A stretch of DNA of 57,393 nt, taken from the NCBI GenBank assembly GCA_902532675.1, contig CACAIY010000007.1:1-57393 (forward strand), written 5' to 3'. The translations under genes were made by a program, and so were the position numbers. The DNA comes from an uncultured SAR86 cluster bacterium (GTDB taxonomy: Bacteria; Pseudomonadota; Gammaproteobacteria; Magnimaribacterales; Magnimaribacteraceae). The notes beneath the pieces were generated by a model. The model made no database searches. It was not told where the DNA came from and saw nothing but the letters and a program-made list of their open reading frames with translations. This document shows, one piece after another, positions 8,606 through 17,276 of this stretch. Within the stretch, counting starts at the first letter, position 1. The number at the start of each line of letters is the position of its first letter.

Positions 8606-10429
8606 ATGAAAAAACTATTAAAGTACTTCGGATACCTGCTATTAAGTGGATCGCTTGTTATATCGCTATATTTAGCAAACTTGTTCTTAATGAAGCCGTA
8701 TTCAATTGATCACTACCTAGCTAAAGAGCTCTCTATGAGTCTCATGGAATCACCAGAATTCATGACGTATATAGGTATTTTTGACCCCTTTAATGTGATT
8801 TTGAAGCACAATCAAAAACTTACTATCGACTCTCTGGAAGATGGAGAGGATGATTATCGGGACAATTTAAAGCACCTTGAAATGCTACAGAAATATAACC
8901 CCAATGACCTATCAGGGGTTCAAAAAGTTACTCGTAAGATAGCTATATTTGATACGGAAAACGGCATAGATAGATTTGAAAATTTTAGATTCCACAGCTA
9001 CCCCTTTAACCAAATAAGCGGCAACCACCTTGGTCTGGTTGAATTCATGACTGACACCCATCCAATTCGAGACTATAGAGAAGCCAATGATTACATAAAA
9101 AGAGTCAGGCTTTTTGATGATTCTTTGAATTCGGATTTAGTTTGGCTAGGTGAGCAAAAGAAATTAGGAATTTTTGCACCTCAATTTGTATTTGATCATG
9201 TAATAAAGCAGTTAAAAGAACTAATCGCGTACGCAGACGAAGAGAATCCTTTGATGCAAATATTTATCGAGAAAGTAAACAAGCTAGATATATCAACGCA
9301 AAAAAAAGAGGACTTATTTAGTGAATTGAGCGCTGTAATTAAATCTGATGTTAGGCCAGGCTACGAGTCAATTCTTCAATACATGGAAACGAATTATAGC
9401 AATGCCAATAAATATCATGGAGTGTGGTCTCTACCTAACGGTGATGCTTTCTATGCTTCTAGACTCAGGTCTTATACAACCACCGACTACACCGCCGAAG
9501 AAATACATCAGATAGGTCTTTCAGAGGTTGAAAGGATTGGTAACCGCATGAAAGAAATCTTCACCATGCTTGGCTATGAGGTAAATAAGCCAGTTGGCGA
9601 AATGATGAATGATTTAAATGAAAATCCAGATTTTCTTTATGCAGATACTCCGGACAGAAAGGAAATTGTAATCGCCGACTACAATCAAATGGTTAAAGAA
9701 GCAGAGGAGGATGTAAGACCTTATTTTGAAAGATTCCCTGTCAGCCCTGTAGAGGTAAGAGCTGTTCCTGAATACTCAGAAAAGACAGCAGCCGGTGGCT
9801 ACTATCAATCTCCTAGCTTGGACGGGTCACGTCCGGGTGTTTTTTATGCAAACTTATACGACATCAAGCAAACACCAACTTTCGGCATGAGAACGCTTAC
9901 TTTTCATGAAGCAGTTCCTGGGCATCATTTTCAGATAGCGCTTAATCAAGAAAACGATAACTTGACCCTTTACAGAAAAATGGGTTACCGAACGTCAGCA
10001 TTTACAGAAGGCTGGGCCCTGTATTCTGAACAATTAGCCGTTGAAGTTGGAATGACAAAGAATCTTTATGATGAGCTAGGAGTGTTACAAAGCGAGATGT
10101 TTAGAGCAAACAGGCTAGTTGTTGACACAGGCCTGCACTATAAAAAATGGACCAGAGAAGAGGCCATGGAATACATGAAAAAAACTACAGGCATGTCGGA
10201 CACAGAAGTAAGAGTAGAAATAGAGCGTTATATTGTTTGGCCAGCTCAAGCTACTAGTTACAAGATGGGCATGCTTAAAATTCTAGAATTGAGACAGAAA
10301 GCTAAAGACGCTTTGGGGGATAAGTTTGATATCCGAAAATTTCATACGATTGTATTGGATCAGGGTATCGTTCCTCTATTTATATTAGAAGATATTATCG
10401 ATGAGTGGATAGAAAGTTATGGTACTTAA
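8606..10429 (+). CDS. DUF885 family putative metallopeptidase, membrane-anchored
   Basis: A 607-residue DUF885 protein. Residues about 5-27 form a single hydrophobic segment (YFGYLLLSGSLVISLYLANLFL) acting as signal anchor, so the catalytic part should face the periplasm. The zinc site is HEAVPGHH (His434, Glu435, His440/441), followed by TEGWALYSEQ with Glu468 as the probable third ligand. DUF885 proteins are predicted zinc peptidases of the thermolysin-like clan, several annotated as acting on short peptides. The length is typical. It begins 11 nt after the hydrolase stop, suggesting one transcript. Confidence 0.85.
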   Translation: MKKLLKYFGYLLLSGSLVISLYLANLFLMKPYSIDHYLAKELSMSLMESPEFMTYIGIFDPFNVILKHNQKLTIDSLEDGEDDYRDNLKHLEMLQKYNPNDLSGVQKVTRKIAIFDTENGIDRFENFRFHSYPFNQISGNHLGLVEFMTDTHPIRDYREANDYIKRVRLFDDSLNSDLVWLGEQKKLGIFAPQFVFDHVIKQLKELIAYADEENPLMQIFIEKVNKLDISTQKKEDLFSELSAVIKSDVRPGYESILQYMETNYSNANKYHGVWSLPNGDAFYASRLRSYTTTDYTAEEIHQIGLSEVERIGNRMKEIFTMLGYEVNKPVGEMMNDLNENPDFLYADTPDRKEIVIADYNQMVKEAEEDVRPYFERFPVSPVEVRAVPEYSEKTAAGGYYQSPSLDGSRPGVFYANLYDIKQTPTFGMRTLTFHEAVPGHHFQIALNQENDNLTLYRKMGYRTSAFTEGWALYSEQLAVEVGMTKNLYDELGVLQSEMFRANRLVVDTGLHYKKWTREEAMEYMKKTTGMSDTEVRVEIERYIVWPAQATSYKMGMLKILELRQKAKDALGDKFDIRKFHTIVLDQGIVPLFILEDIIDEWIESYGT

Positions 10430-10486
10430 GTCCTAAATGGTGGAACAGACTAATCCATACAACAATTAAGCTAAAAGGAGAAAAAT

Positions 10487-11008
10487 ATGAGAAGAATAAT
10501 TACTGGTCATAATGAAAATGGTAAATCTGTAATTTCAATTGACGGGCCTCCGGCTAGATCTCTTGGCGAAGATGCTGGCGGATTGTTTGAGATCTGGAAC
10601 ACTGATGGGGGTGGCTTTGATACCAAGTCTGAAAAAGATCGAGCCGATATAGACGTAATGCTATCCCCCGTAAAAGGAGGAACCAAATTTAGATATTTTC
10701 AAATTAACCCAATCCCAGAAGGGGTTCCTCAGGAAGCAATAGAGGAGGCGACAGCAAAAGCCTTTGAGAGAATGGGGGCCGCACATCATAGAGTAGATAC
10801 ATCTAGAAATGCAGCAATGCATGAGACCGATACTATAGATTACATTATTTTATTAAAGGGAGACGTTACTTTAATTTTGGATGAAGAAGAGGTTCGATTA
10901 AAGCCGCACGATGTAGTTGTTCAAAGAGGCACCAACCATGCCTGGGTCAATAACGGTACTGAGCCTGCACTATTAATTGCGGTTTTAATAGATAGCTCCC
11001 TGGTATAG
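10487..11008 (+). CDS. Cupin domain protein
   Basis: A 173-residue protein with one cupin beta-barrel in its second half: HETDTIDYIILLKGDVTLIL (motif 1 region), then LKPHDVVVQRGTNHAWVN with His147-like metal ligand placement. The N-terminal half (ITGHNENGKSVISIDGPPAR) resembles the leader of uncharacterised cupins annotated near hydrolases. Single-domain cupins may be dioxygenases, isomerases or sensors, so no reaction is assigned. A strong AAAGGAG precedes the ATG. It stands 57 nt after the DUF885 gene. Confidence 0.8.
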   Translation: MRRIITGHNENGKSVISIDGPPARSLGEDAGGLFEIWNTDGGGFDTKSEKDRADIDVMLSPVKGGTKFRYFQINPIPEGVPQEAIEEATAKAFERMGAAHHRVDTSRNAAMHETDTIDYIILLKGDVTLILDEEEVRLKPHDVVVQRGTNHAWVNNGTEPALLIAVLIDSSLV

Positions 11009-11103
11009 CGGGTTAACTCGCACAAATATTAAAAGGTGCTCAAGATAAGAGTGTATCCAAAGCGGAGACACGCCCAACTAATGCCAGAAGACCAAATATC
11101 AAT

Positions 11104-11778
11104 ATGACCGAATTCGATTTATTTTTTTTGTACTATATTGCACCAGTTGTAACAGTCGCCGCTATTGTTTGGTCCTATCTATACAAGAAAAGGCTTGATA
11201 GAGAATACGCAGAAGAAGAAATCTACTTAAAAAAAGTGGGCTTAGAAAGAAAAAGAGTAAATCTTACATTTGATAATACCACCATCAAAATTCCTTCTAG
11301 GACGTTGTTTAATTTTGGACACTACCAAAACACAATCACATCCAAAGACAAACCCAACCTTCTTATTTTTAAATGGAACGTACCAAACGACCATCCATTT
11401 GATCCGATAGCCCCAACAAGAGTCTTTTCGTTCAAGAGCAAGCAACAAGGAAAAACTTTTCCCTTTCCTTCTTTTATTTTAAGACCTGAAGGCCATACCT
11501 TGGACAAAGTTATGACCGATATAGATTATGAAGAGTACCCAGAGTTTTCTAATAAGTTCTTCTTAACGGCACAGGGCGGGGAGGATAACCACAAAAGAGT
11601 TAGGGCCTTATTCAACAACCCAGACCTCCATGATTATTTAATAAATAATCCCATGAACATCGAAAGCAACGGTAAACAGATGTTTTATTTTTGGTATAAA
11701 CAAACATTTCCGGTTGAAACACTGCCAGAAACCATTAATAAACTGGAGAAGTTACATGACAAATTTTTTGATCTTTAA
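11104..11778 (+). CDS. Membrane-anchored protein of unknown function
   Basis: A 224-residue protein with one N-terminal membrane helix (residues about 5-24, LFFLYYIAPVVTVAAIVWSY) followed by a basic, charged stretch (YKKRLDREYAEEEIYLKKVG). The rest is a soluble, beta-rich domain with many aromatics (FKWNVPNDHPFDPIAP, MFYFWYKQTFPVETLPETI). I recognise no named domain. A 95-nt gap without clear signals separates it from the cupin gene. Confidence 0.6.
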   Translation: MTEFDLFFLYYIAPVVTVAAIVWSYLYKKRLDREYAEEEIYLKKVGLERKRVNLTFDNTTIKIPSRTLFNFGHYQNTITSKDKPNLLIFKWNVPNDHPFDPIAPTRVFSFKSKQQGKTFPFPSFILRPEGHTLDKVMTDIDYEEYPEFSNKFFLTAQGGEDNHKRVRALFNNPDLHDYLINNPMNIESNGKQMFYFWYKQTFPVETLPETINKLEKLHDKFFDL

Positions 11779-11824
11779 CCCCATAAATAAGTTAAAGTAA
11801 CTTTTCACAAATCTATATCAGGAA

Positions 11825-12205
11825 ATGGTTATGAACGAACGTATAGAAGGGGGTTGTTTTTGTGGGTCTATTCGTTATAGATTCCCAATAAATGATTATC
11901 TCTCCTCAAATTGTCATTGTTCTATGTGTAGAAGCATCTCGGGGGCCCCGTATGTTGCCTGGATGGCTATTCCTAAAGATGATTTTGAGTATTTTCAAGG
12001 AGAGCCAAAAAAAATAACCTCTTCTTCTCACGGGTCTAGGTATTTTTGCCAAGATTGTGGAACTCCCGTTGTTTGTCTTCTTGAAGAGTATCCGGAATAC
12101 ACCTACATCACCACTTGTAGTCTAGATAAACCTGAAGATTTTGCGCCCAAAGGAGATATGTATACCGATGACATGCTTCCTTGGGTAAAAAAAGGAGATC
12201 TGTGA
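11825..12205 (+). CDS. GFA/CENP-V-like zinc-binding protein
   Basis: A 126-residue protein with the glutathione-dependent formaldehyde-activating (GFA) fold. The zinc ligands are visible as Cys11 and Cys13 (GGCFCGSIRY), Cys30, Cys32 and Cys35 (NCHCSMCR), and Cys75 and Cys78 (FCQDCGTP). GFA-type proteins bind two zinc ions and are proposed to add glutathione to aldehydes, but most family members are untested. The ATG at 11831 (second Met pair) is an equally good start. The stop overlaps the GTG of the next gene (GTGA), so translation of the two is probably coupled. Confidence 0.85.
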   Translation: MVMNERIEGGCFCGSIRYRFPINDYLSSNCHCSMCRSISGAPYVAWMAIPKDDFEYFQGEPKKITSSSHGSRYFCQDCGTPVVCLLEEYPEYTYITTCSLDKPEDFAPKGDMYTDDMLPWVKKGDL

Positions 12206-12699
12206 AAAGAAAAATTACTTCAAATAAATCTATTTTTTTTCTTTTAATTCTACTTTTTATCTGTTCTGTCTGTTTTCAAAATTTACCTAATGAAATCTAC
12301 CCAAACATGTTGGATTTATTGTTTGGCTTTAACACCTTAGATGTAAAGAATACATTTGAAACTTTAGGTGAAACAGGAAGAATACAATACGTATACTCAT
12401 CTTTAATTCTTGATACGGTTTTTCCAGTTCTTTATGTGCTTTTATTTATCTCAATATTATTAAAACTTAATGAACGAAGGATTTTTATCTTATGCATACC
12501 AATTCTTGCCGGTATTTTTGATTTAGGCGAAAACATTTCTATATCTTTGATGATGTCTTCTAGTTCATTTAGCGAGATACCAGAATCGCAAATATTCATT
12601 TCTAGCGTACTTAATCAATGCAAGTGGAGTTTGTGCCTGTGTAGTGTAATATTCATTTTCTTTAAATTAATTTCAAATTCTTTAAAAAAGGAAGCTTAA
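12202..12699 (+). CDS. Four-helix integral membrane protein of unknown function
   Basis: The GTG at 12202 is preferred over an in-frame TTG at 12181, because AAAGGAGA lies just in front of it and it overlaps the GFA stop by GTGA. The 165-residue product has hydrophobic segments near residues 11-27 (FFLLILLFICSVCFQNL), 74-91, 97-115 (IFILCIPILAGIFDLGENI) and 139-158. The motif DLGENISISLMM after the third segment is notable and resembles uncharacterised bacterial membrane proteins, but I assign no function. Confidence 0.6.
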   Translation: MKRKITSNKSIFFLLILLFICSVCFQNLPNEIYPNMLDLLFGFNTLDVKNTFETLGETGRIQYVYSSLILDTVFPVLYVLLFISILLKLNERRIFILCIPILAGIFDLGENISISLMMSSSSFSEIPESQIFISSVLNQCKWSLCLCSVIFIFFKLISNSLKKEA

Positions 12700-12703
12700 A
12701 ATC

Positions 12704-13366
12704 ATGTCTACTGGAATACTAAATTTAACTAATGAACTAAGAGAATATCTTCAAGAAAAAGGTATGCATGAGCACCCGGCCCTAAAAGAGCTCAGGGAGG
12801 AAACATCTAATTTACCAGAATCTGTCATGCAGATATGTCCTGAGCAAGGGGCGCTCATGGCAAACCTGATAAGACTAATGTCAGCCAAAAGAACAATAGA
12901 GATAGGAACTTTTACTGGCTACAGCGCTCTAGCAGTTGCTTTGGCTCTGCCAGAAGATGGAACAATTATAGCGTGTGATATATCAGAGAAGTGGACTGCT
13001 ATAGGTAAAAAGAAATGGGAACAGGCCGGCGTGGCTAACAAGATAGACCTTAGAATAGGGCCGGCCATAGAGACGTTAGATGAATTAATAGCCAAAGGAG
13101 GGGAGGCCTCTTTTGACTTTGCGTTCATAGATGCAGATAAGGCAAATTATTTGGCTTATTACAAAAAGTGCTTAAGGCTGGTGAGGAAAGGTGGAGTCAT
13201 AGCCATAGATAATGTTTTATGGAGCGGAGCTGTTATCAATTCTGAAATAAATGATAACGACACAAACGCAATAAAGGAACTAAACGATTATTTAGCCCAA
13301 GATGATAGGGTTTCTCTATCCATGGTTCCAATAGGAGACGGACTAACACTCGCATTTCTATTATAG
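12704..13366 (+). CDS. Class I SAM-dependent O-methyltransferase
   Basis: A 220-residue member of the caffeoyl-CoA/catechol O-methyltransferase family (Methyltransf_3). The SAM site reads IEIGTFTGYSALAVALAL, then ACDISEKW for the acidic ribose-binding position. FIDADKANYLAYY carries metal-binding aspartates and AIDNVLWSG is the conserved later motif. Such enzymes methylate catechol-type hydroxyls using Mg2+; the substrate is not known. It begins 4 nt after the preceding membrane protein gene. Confidence 0.9.
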   Translation: MSTGILNLTNELREYLQEKGMHEHPALKELREETSNLPESVMQICPEQGALMANLIRLMSAKRTIEIGTFTGYSALAVALALPEDGTIIACDISEKWTAIGKKKWEQAGVANKIDLRIGPAIETLDELIAKGGEASFDFAFIDADKANYLAYYKKCLRLVRKGGVIAIDNVLWSGAVINSEINDNDTNAIKELNDYLAQDDRVSLSMVPIGDGLTLAFLL

Positions 13367-13375
13367 GAGAGCTTT

Positions 13376-13768
13376 ATGAGCAAGATTTTAACAACTATAG
13401 CGTTGGTAGCGGGAGGAGTACTACCTCTCTTTGCCGATATAAGTGTCTACCATTTACTTAATCCTGACTGGGACTCGCATGCTCGTGTTCACGAAGCTTG
13501 GAGGCTCTCAACGAACTTTTGTATCTTTGGTTTAGGCATGTATTTATTGTGGGCCAAACAAAAGGAAATGCTAGCTGCAATCTTAAGCCTGTGCATTCAT
13601 TTTGGCTTCTTTATTGCCACTATTACCATGCCTTTATATGGAGGTACTTCTGTGGGCGAAGGCATTACTGAGCCTGTCTCTTTTGGCCTCCCACTTAATG
13701 TTTTATTGTTTACCTCAATGCTTATTATTCAATTAACAGCTATAGTATTAATTATTAAGGAAAAGTAA
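13376..13768 (+). CDS. Small membrane protein with histidine-containing loop
   Basis: A 130-residue protein with four hydrophobic segments (about 5-22, 45-62, 66-86 and 105-127). The loop after the first helix reads LNPDWDSHARVHEAW, a pattern seen in uncharacterised four-helix proteins of bacteria and fungi, possibly a metal or substrate site. No function is assigned. GGAGAGCTTT precedes the ATG, and the gene lies 9 nt after the methyltransferase stop, so they are likely cotranscribed. Confidence 0.65.
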   Translation: MSKILTTIALVAGGVLPLFADISVYHLLNPDWDSHARVHEAWRLSTNFCIFGLGMYLLWAKQKEMLAAILSLCIHFGFFIATITMPLYGGTSVGEGITEPVSFGLPLNVLLFTSMLIIQLTAIVLIIKEK

Positions 13769-13829
13769 CAGCAAGGAGCTAACATAGGGGATAAGTGAGA
13801 TTAGCTGAATTCCAATAAACCCAATAGAC

Positions 13830-14216
13830 ATGACTGGATTGAATGAAAAAAATGAATTTATAACTTATATATTTGAGTTAGAACTAATAAAAAGCGCAGA
13901 CGAAGTTAAAGAGTTTATGAGAAACAACTCTTCGCCTTATGTTTTTCAATGCGATGAACCCAAAACCATAAGATTTGAATGGTTTCTTTCCGAGGACGAG
14001 AAAAGCGCCACTTTGATAGAGATGTTTGAGGGCAGTGACGCAGCAAAATTACGCCTTGAGCATCATTCAGCAAGTCATCTAATTAAAGAGTTTCCGGAAC
14101 ACTTCAATGTAAAGAGTTTTAGGGTTTTAGGGAATGTTAAGACAGATATGCGAGAGAGCTTAGCTGATTGGGAAGCAGATATAAGGAGCTACACAGGAGG
14201 ATTCTTTAAGCTCTAA
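13830..14216 (+). CDS. Putative dimeric alpha/beta-barrel (ABM-like) protein
   Basis: A 128-residue soluble protein. The pattern of short beta strands and helices (ITYIFELELIKSADEVKEF, TIRFEWFLSEDEKSATLIEMF, LRLEHHSASHLIKEFPEHF) resembles ferredoxin-like antibiotic biosynthesis monooxygenase (ABM) proteins. The EMFEGSDAAKLRLEHH stretch corresponds to their typical E-x-F/Y, A-x-x-x-H motif. It could be a small oxygenase or only a structural relative. It precedes a 170-aa conserved-looking protein by 10 nt and a methyltransferase after that, forming a compact trio. Confidence 0.55.
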   Translation: MTGLNEKNEFITYIFELELIKSADEVKEFMRNNSSPYVFQCDEPKTIRFEWFLSEDEKSATLIEMFEGSDAAKLRLEHHSASHLIKEFPEHFNVKSFRVLGNVKTDMRESLADWEADIRSYTGGFFKL

Positions 14217-14226
14217 AATATACTAA

Positions 14227-14739
14227 ATGGAATTTAGGCCAATGTTTACACCAAAAGAAATGCTTCATAAAGGCATTTTTGGTGGCACTTACTTCGCTGA
14301 GCTTGTTGATTACAAAGATTTCCCTGAAGATTGGTTTAAGGACCTCGAGGAGTCCGCTTATAAGTCTAAAAAGTATTTAGTTAATGTTAATTTGTTTAAG
14401 ATTAAATCCGGTCAATCACAGAAAGAATGGGAAGCTAAGGGCTGGATTCACCCAGACGATCCTCGAGGTTGGTTTGAATGGTATTGCAAATACTTCTTAG
14501 GAAGAAGGCATGAAGACGATGAAAGACAAATCAAAAGATGGGCTGCTTTTTGCGGGCCAAAAGGAAGGTGGAGAAATATTATATATTCGAAAATCCATGC
14601 AGACGGATGCGATGTGGAATTTAGTGAACATGTAAGCCCAAGAATACAACAATCCCTTTTACATTGGTCTTACTTGGTTAATAGGGCGGATTATTCAGAT
14701 TGGTTACAAAAGAAAGGATATCAAAATCTTACCAAATGA
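14227..14739 (+). CDS. Conserved-looking soluble protein of unknown function
   Basis: A 170-residue protein rich in Trp, Lys and aromatic residues, with GIFGGTYFAELVDYKDFP, KGWIHPDDPRGWFEWYCKYF, GRRHEDDERQIKRW and CGPKGRWRNIIYSKI. The density of W, H, D and R resembles an enzyme or ligand-binding domain widespread in marine bacteria and some eukaryotes, but I know no function for it. No signal peptide or membrane helix is visible. Its TGA overlaps the ATG of the next gene (ATGA), so the two are translationally coupled. Confidence 0.65.
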   Translation: MEFRPMFTPKEMLHKGIFGGTYFAELVDYKDFPEDWFKDLEESAYKSKKYLVNVNLFKIKSGQSQKEWEAKGWIHPDDPRGWFEWYCKYFLGRRHEDDERQIKRWAAFCGPKGRWRNIIYSKIHADGCDVEFSEHVSPRIQQSLLHWSYLVNRADYSDWLQKKGYQNLTK

Positions 14740-15365
14740 ACTGTCTAGTTTGCGGAGACCCTGCAATAAAGCTAATTTTAGAAGAAGATGAAAGGGCTTA
14801 CTGGGAGTGCAGACGCTGCCTCTTTATCTCTTTAGATTCTAAATTTAGATTAAGTTCATCAGAAGAGAAAAGCCGCTATGAACAACACAACAACGACATC
14901 TATGACGAAAACTATCGTTTATTTTTATCAAAACTTTTTAAACCTCTACAAGCCAAGCTTAAAGACAAGGCAGAAGGCCTGGACTTTGGTTGTGGCCCCG
15001 GCCCAGCTTTAGCTGAAATGTTGAAAGAAACAGGCCATCAAGTTGATTTGTATGATCCATTTTTCTTCAAAAATGAAAAAATCTTATCTAAATCATATGA
15101 CTTTATAACTTGTACAGAAACCATAGAGCATTTTTTTGATCCCATTAAAGAGTTTAAAAGGATAAACAATATGCTGGCTAAGGGGGGTCTTTTGGCGGTG
15201 ATGACAGCTTTTTTGAGTGATGAGAAAGATTTTGGTCAATGGTATTATAGAAAGGACCCAACGCATGTGGCGTTTTATAGGCCTAAAACATTTGAAGTCA
15301 TCGCTTCAATGATGAATTGGGCTTACGAAATTCCAGAAAGAGACGTTGTATTGTTTAAAAAATAA
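14736..15365 (+). CDS. SAM-dependent methyltransferase with N-terminal zinc ribbon
   Basis: The ATG at 14736 (MNCLVCGDPAIKL) is preferred to an in-frame TTG at 14700: it makes an ATGA overlap with the previous gene and starts the protein at a CxxC pair. The 209 residues hold two CxxC pairs (CLVCG, CRRC) forming a likely zinc ribbon, then a class I methyltransferase core with LDFGCGPGPALAEML, DLYDPFF and FITCTETIEHFFDP. This architecture is common in methyltransferases of surface-sugar or small-molecule modification; the substrate is unknown. Confidence 0.85.
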   Translation: MNCLVCGDPAIKLILEEDERAYWECRRCLFISLDSKFRLSSSEEKSRYEQHNNDIYDENYRLFLSKLFKPLQAKLKDKAEGLDFGCGPGPALAEMLKETGHQVDLYDPFFFKNEKILSKSYDFITCTETIEHFFDPIKEFKRINNMLAKGGLLAVMTAFLSDEKDFGQWYYRKDPTHVAFYRPKTFEVIASMMNWAYEIPERDVVLFKK

Positions 15366-15376
15366 AAGGAGTAAAG

Positions 15377-15772
15377 ATGTTTAGTCACATAATGGTAGGA
15401 GCAAACGATATAGAAAAATCAAAAGAATTTTATGACAAAGTTTTAGGCACAATGGGTTGTGAACCCGGTGTATTGTCTGTAAACCCAACAGGCCATAAAA
15501 GATATATGTATTTATTAGATGGAATTATGTTTTTAATTTCTGAACCAATAGATGATCAAGAAGCAACCATTGGTAACGGAAGCACGATTGGATTCAGTGC
15601 CAAGAACCCAGAAGAGGCAGATGCGTGGCATGAAGCGGGCATAAATAGTGGAGGCACAACCTGTGAAGACCCTCCTGGAGCAAGAGAAGGCATGGGCATG
15701 AAGTTTTATTTGGCCTACTTACGAGACCCTTCAGGCAATAAATTATGTGCGTTGCACAATATGGATGGTTAG
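15377..15772 (+). CDS. VOC (glyoxalase/bleomycin resistance) family protein
   Basis: A 131-residue protein with the beta-alpha-beta-beta-beta pattern of the vicinal oxygen chelate fold. It begins MFSHIMVGANDIEKSKEFYD, with His4 as a metal ligand, and ends YLAYLRDPSGNKLCALH, the usual second half with its metal-binding position. Relatives include lyases, dioxygenases and binding proteins, so the reaction cannot be assigned. AAAAGGAG precedes the ATG. It lies 11 nt after the methyltransferase and 8 nt before a hydrolase. Confidence 0.85.
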   Translation: MFSHIMVGANDIEKSKEFYDKVLGTMGCEPGVLSVNPTGHKRYMYLLDGIMFLISEPIDDQEATIGNGSTIGFSAKNPEEADAWHEAGINSGGTTCEDPPGAREGMGMKFYLAYLRDPSGNKLCALHNMDG

Positions 15773-15780
15773 TTTTCTAA

Positions 15781-16524
15781 ATGCAAATTGAAGTAGAAAG
15801 CGCAACTTTAAATTATGAAATAAGCGGCGATTCTTCAAACCCTGCTTTGGTGCTTTGGCATGGGGCGGGGTGCACTTTAAGAATGTGGGACACTACATTA
15901 AAAGACTTAAAGGACAGATTTTTTTGCATAGCTTTCGATGTAAGAGGAGCTGGCGAGAGCGTTGCCGGCGTTGGGCCCTCTGATCCATTTACTTTTGAGC
16001 AATATTCCAAAGACATTAACGCAATTCTCGAAGAGCTTGAGGTCCAGAAACTCCATTTGTGGAGCATGGCTTGGGGCACTAGAGCTGCAATAGCCTATTG
16101 CTCATTAAACCCCGAGAAGGTACTTTCTGCAGTTTTTAGTGACGCAAGCGTAGGCGTAGCAGACATAGCTGCACAAAAAGAAGGGGTTAAAAAATCTTTA
16201 TCAATTCAAGATAAATCAGGAATAGCTAGATTTGATCTTCCTGTAGGCTGGAATAAGCACCGCGATCCTGAGACAGCTCAATTATCGTTATCAGCTGCTT
16301 CCAAGTTTAATTTATCGGAAGCAATAGAAGACTTAAAGATGCCGATTATGCTTATGACGGGAGATCACGACCCCAATCTAAAGTCCAGTAAAGAAATGTT
16401 GCAAAGATTGCCTTCTGCAAGATTGAAAATTTTGGAAGGAGTTGGGCATGGGTCAGTGCTACAGAGACCAGATTTAACTGTGGATAATTTTATCGAATTC
16501 CATAACTCTCTTGGGTTATCCTGA
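15781..16524 (+). CDS. Alpha/beta hydrolase with altered nucleophile elbow
   Basis: A 247-residue alpha/beta hydrolase of the lipase/3-oxoadipate lactonase type. The HGAG oxyanion motif (LVLWHGAGCTLRMW), FDVRGAGES, the acid region MTGDHDPN and the catalytic histidine in VGHGSVLQRPD are all present. The elbow is unusual: it reads LWSMAWG around Ser95, where relatives have GxSxG, so both small glycines are replaced by Leu and Ala. The serine itself remains, so the enzyme may still be active. The substrate is unknown. Confidence 0.82.
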   Translation: MQIEVESATLNYEISGDSSNPALVLWHGAGCTLRMWDTTLKDLKDRFFCIAFDVRGAGESVAGVGPSDPFTFEQYSKDINAILEELEVQKLHLWSMAWGTRAAIAYCSLNPEKVLSAVFSDASVGVADIAAQKEGVKKSLSIQDKSGIARFDLPVGWNKHRDPETAQLSLSAASKFNLSEAIEDLKMPIMLMTGDHDPNLKSSKEMLQRLPSARLKILEGVGHGSVLQRPDLTVDNFIEFHNSLGLS

Positions 16525-16528
16525 AATT

Positions 16529-17242
16529 ATGACCAAAGATAAGACTATAGTTATTACCGGTGCTGCAAACGGAATAGGTCGAGCATGGGCTGAAATGTTT
16601 AAAGCTGACGGGGCCAAGGTTATAGCCTGCGATAAAGACGAAGAGAGACTTCAGGAGTTAGATAAATTGGACATTACCACCGTTTTGGCTGACGTTTCCA
16701 AGCCGAAAGAAGTAGAGGGATTTATAAATTTTGCTGTCGAAGAAACAGGAAAGGTCGATATTTTATTCAACAACGCAGGAATGGGGTTTGGCTATAAATT
16801 AGAAGACTCTCCTGATGGTGGTTTTGAACATCATGTGGCAGTTCATCTTTTTGGGGCTGTTTATGGAATGAGGTGCGCCATTCCTTATATGAGAGAACAA
16901 GGTTACGGAAGGATAATTAACACCATATCAAGAAATGCCGAGACCAACGTACCCACCACTTCAGCTTATGCAGCTGCTAAGGCTGGAATTTGGTCAACCT
17001 CTAGAGTGGCTGCCCAAGAAGTAGCCGACGTTGATATTTTGATAAATATGTTAATACCAGGCCCAACCAATACCCAAATCTGGGGTAAAGAAATGAGCCA
17101 CCTTCAAGATCCCAAAGAGACTTACCCGACGGCTAAAATGTTAGCTCTATTAGAAAAAGGAGGCCCAAGCGGAAAGGTTTTCTGGGATGAGAAAGAGTAC
17201 CCAATGTTTGGTCAGGAAAACGAGATATTGAAAGGAAAGTAG
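16529..17242 (+). CDS. Short-chain dehydrogenase/reductase
   Basis: A 237-residue classical SDR. The NAD(P) site is TGAANGIG near the N-terminus, an acidic residue follows strand two (ACDKDEERL), the NNAG motif is present (LFNNAGMGFG), and the catalytic Ser-Tyr-Lys set is seen in NTISRNAE and SAYAAAKAG. The ATG at 16529 gives the normal MTKDKTIVITGAANG start; the in-frame TTG at 16511 lies inside the previous gene. Asp at the end of strand two suggests NAD(H) preference. The substrate is unknown. Confidence 0.9.
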   Translation: MTKDKTIVITGAANGIGRAWAEMFKADGAKVIACDKDEERLQELDKLDITTVLADVSKPKEVEGFINFAVEETGKVDILFNNAGMGFGYKLEDSPDGGFEHHVAVHLFGAVYGMRCAIPYMREQGYGRIINTISRNAETNVPTTSAYAAAKAGIWSTSRVAAQEVADVDILINMLIPGPTNTQIWGKEMSHLQDPKETYPTAKMLALLEKGGPSGKVFWDEKEYPMFGQENEILKGK

Positions 17243-17266
17243 AGCGACCTAAGAATAAGCCGCTCT
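17241..17266. terminator. Possible terminator after the SDR gene
   Basis: AGAGCG at 17241-17246 pairs with CGCTCT at 17261-17266 across a 14-nt loop, at the junction of convergent genes (SDR stop at 17242, minus-strand gene ending at 17277). The following sequence AATTTATAG is only weakly T-rich, so termination is possible but not certain. Confidence 0.35.
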
Positions 17267-17276
17267 AATTTATAGT

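Noticed and set aside
10436-10448. Third copy of the GGTGGAATAG repeat after the DUF885 gene
   Set aside because: Only about nine bases match with one difference, too short to separate from chance.
11789-11803. AAGTTA/TAACTT hairpin before the GFA gene as a terminator
   Set aside because: A 6-bp stem of mostly A-T pairs with a 3-nt loop and a weak T-run is not convincing.
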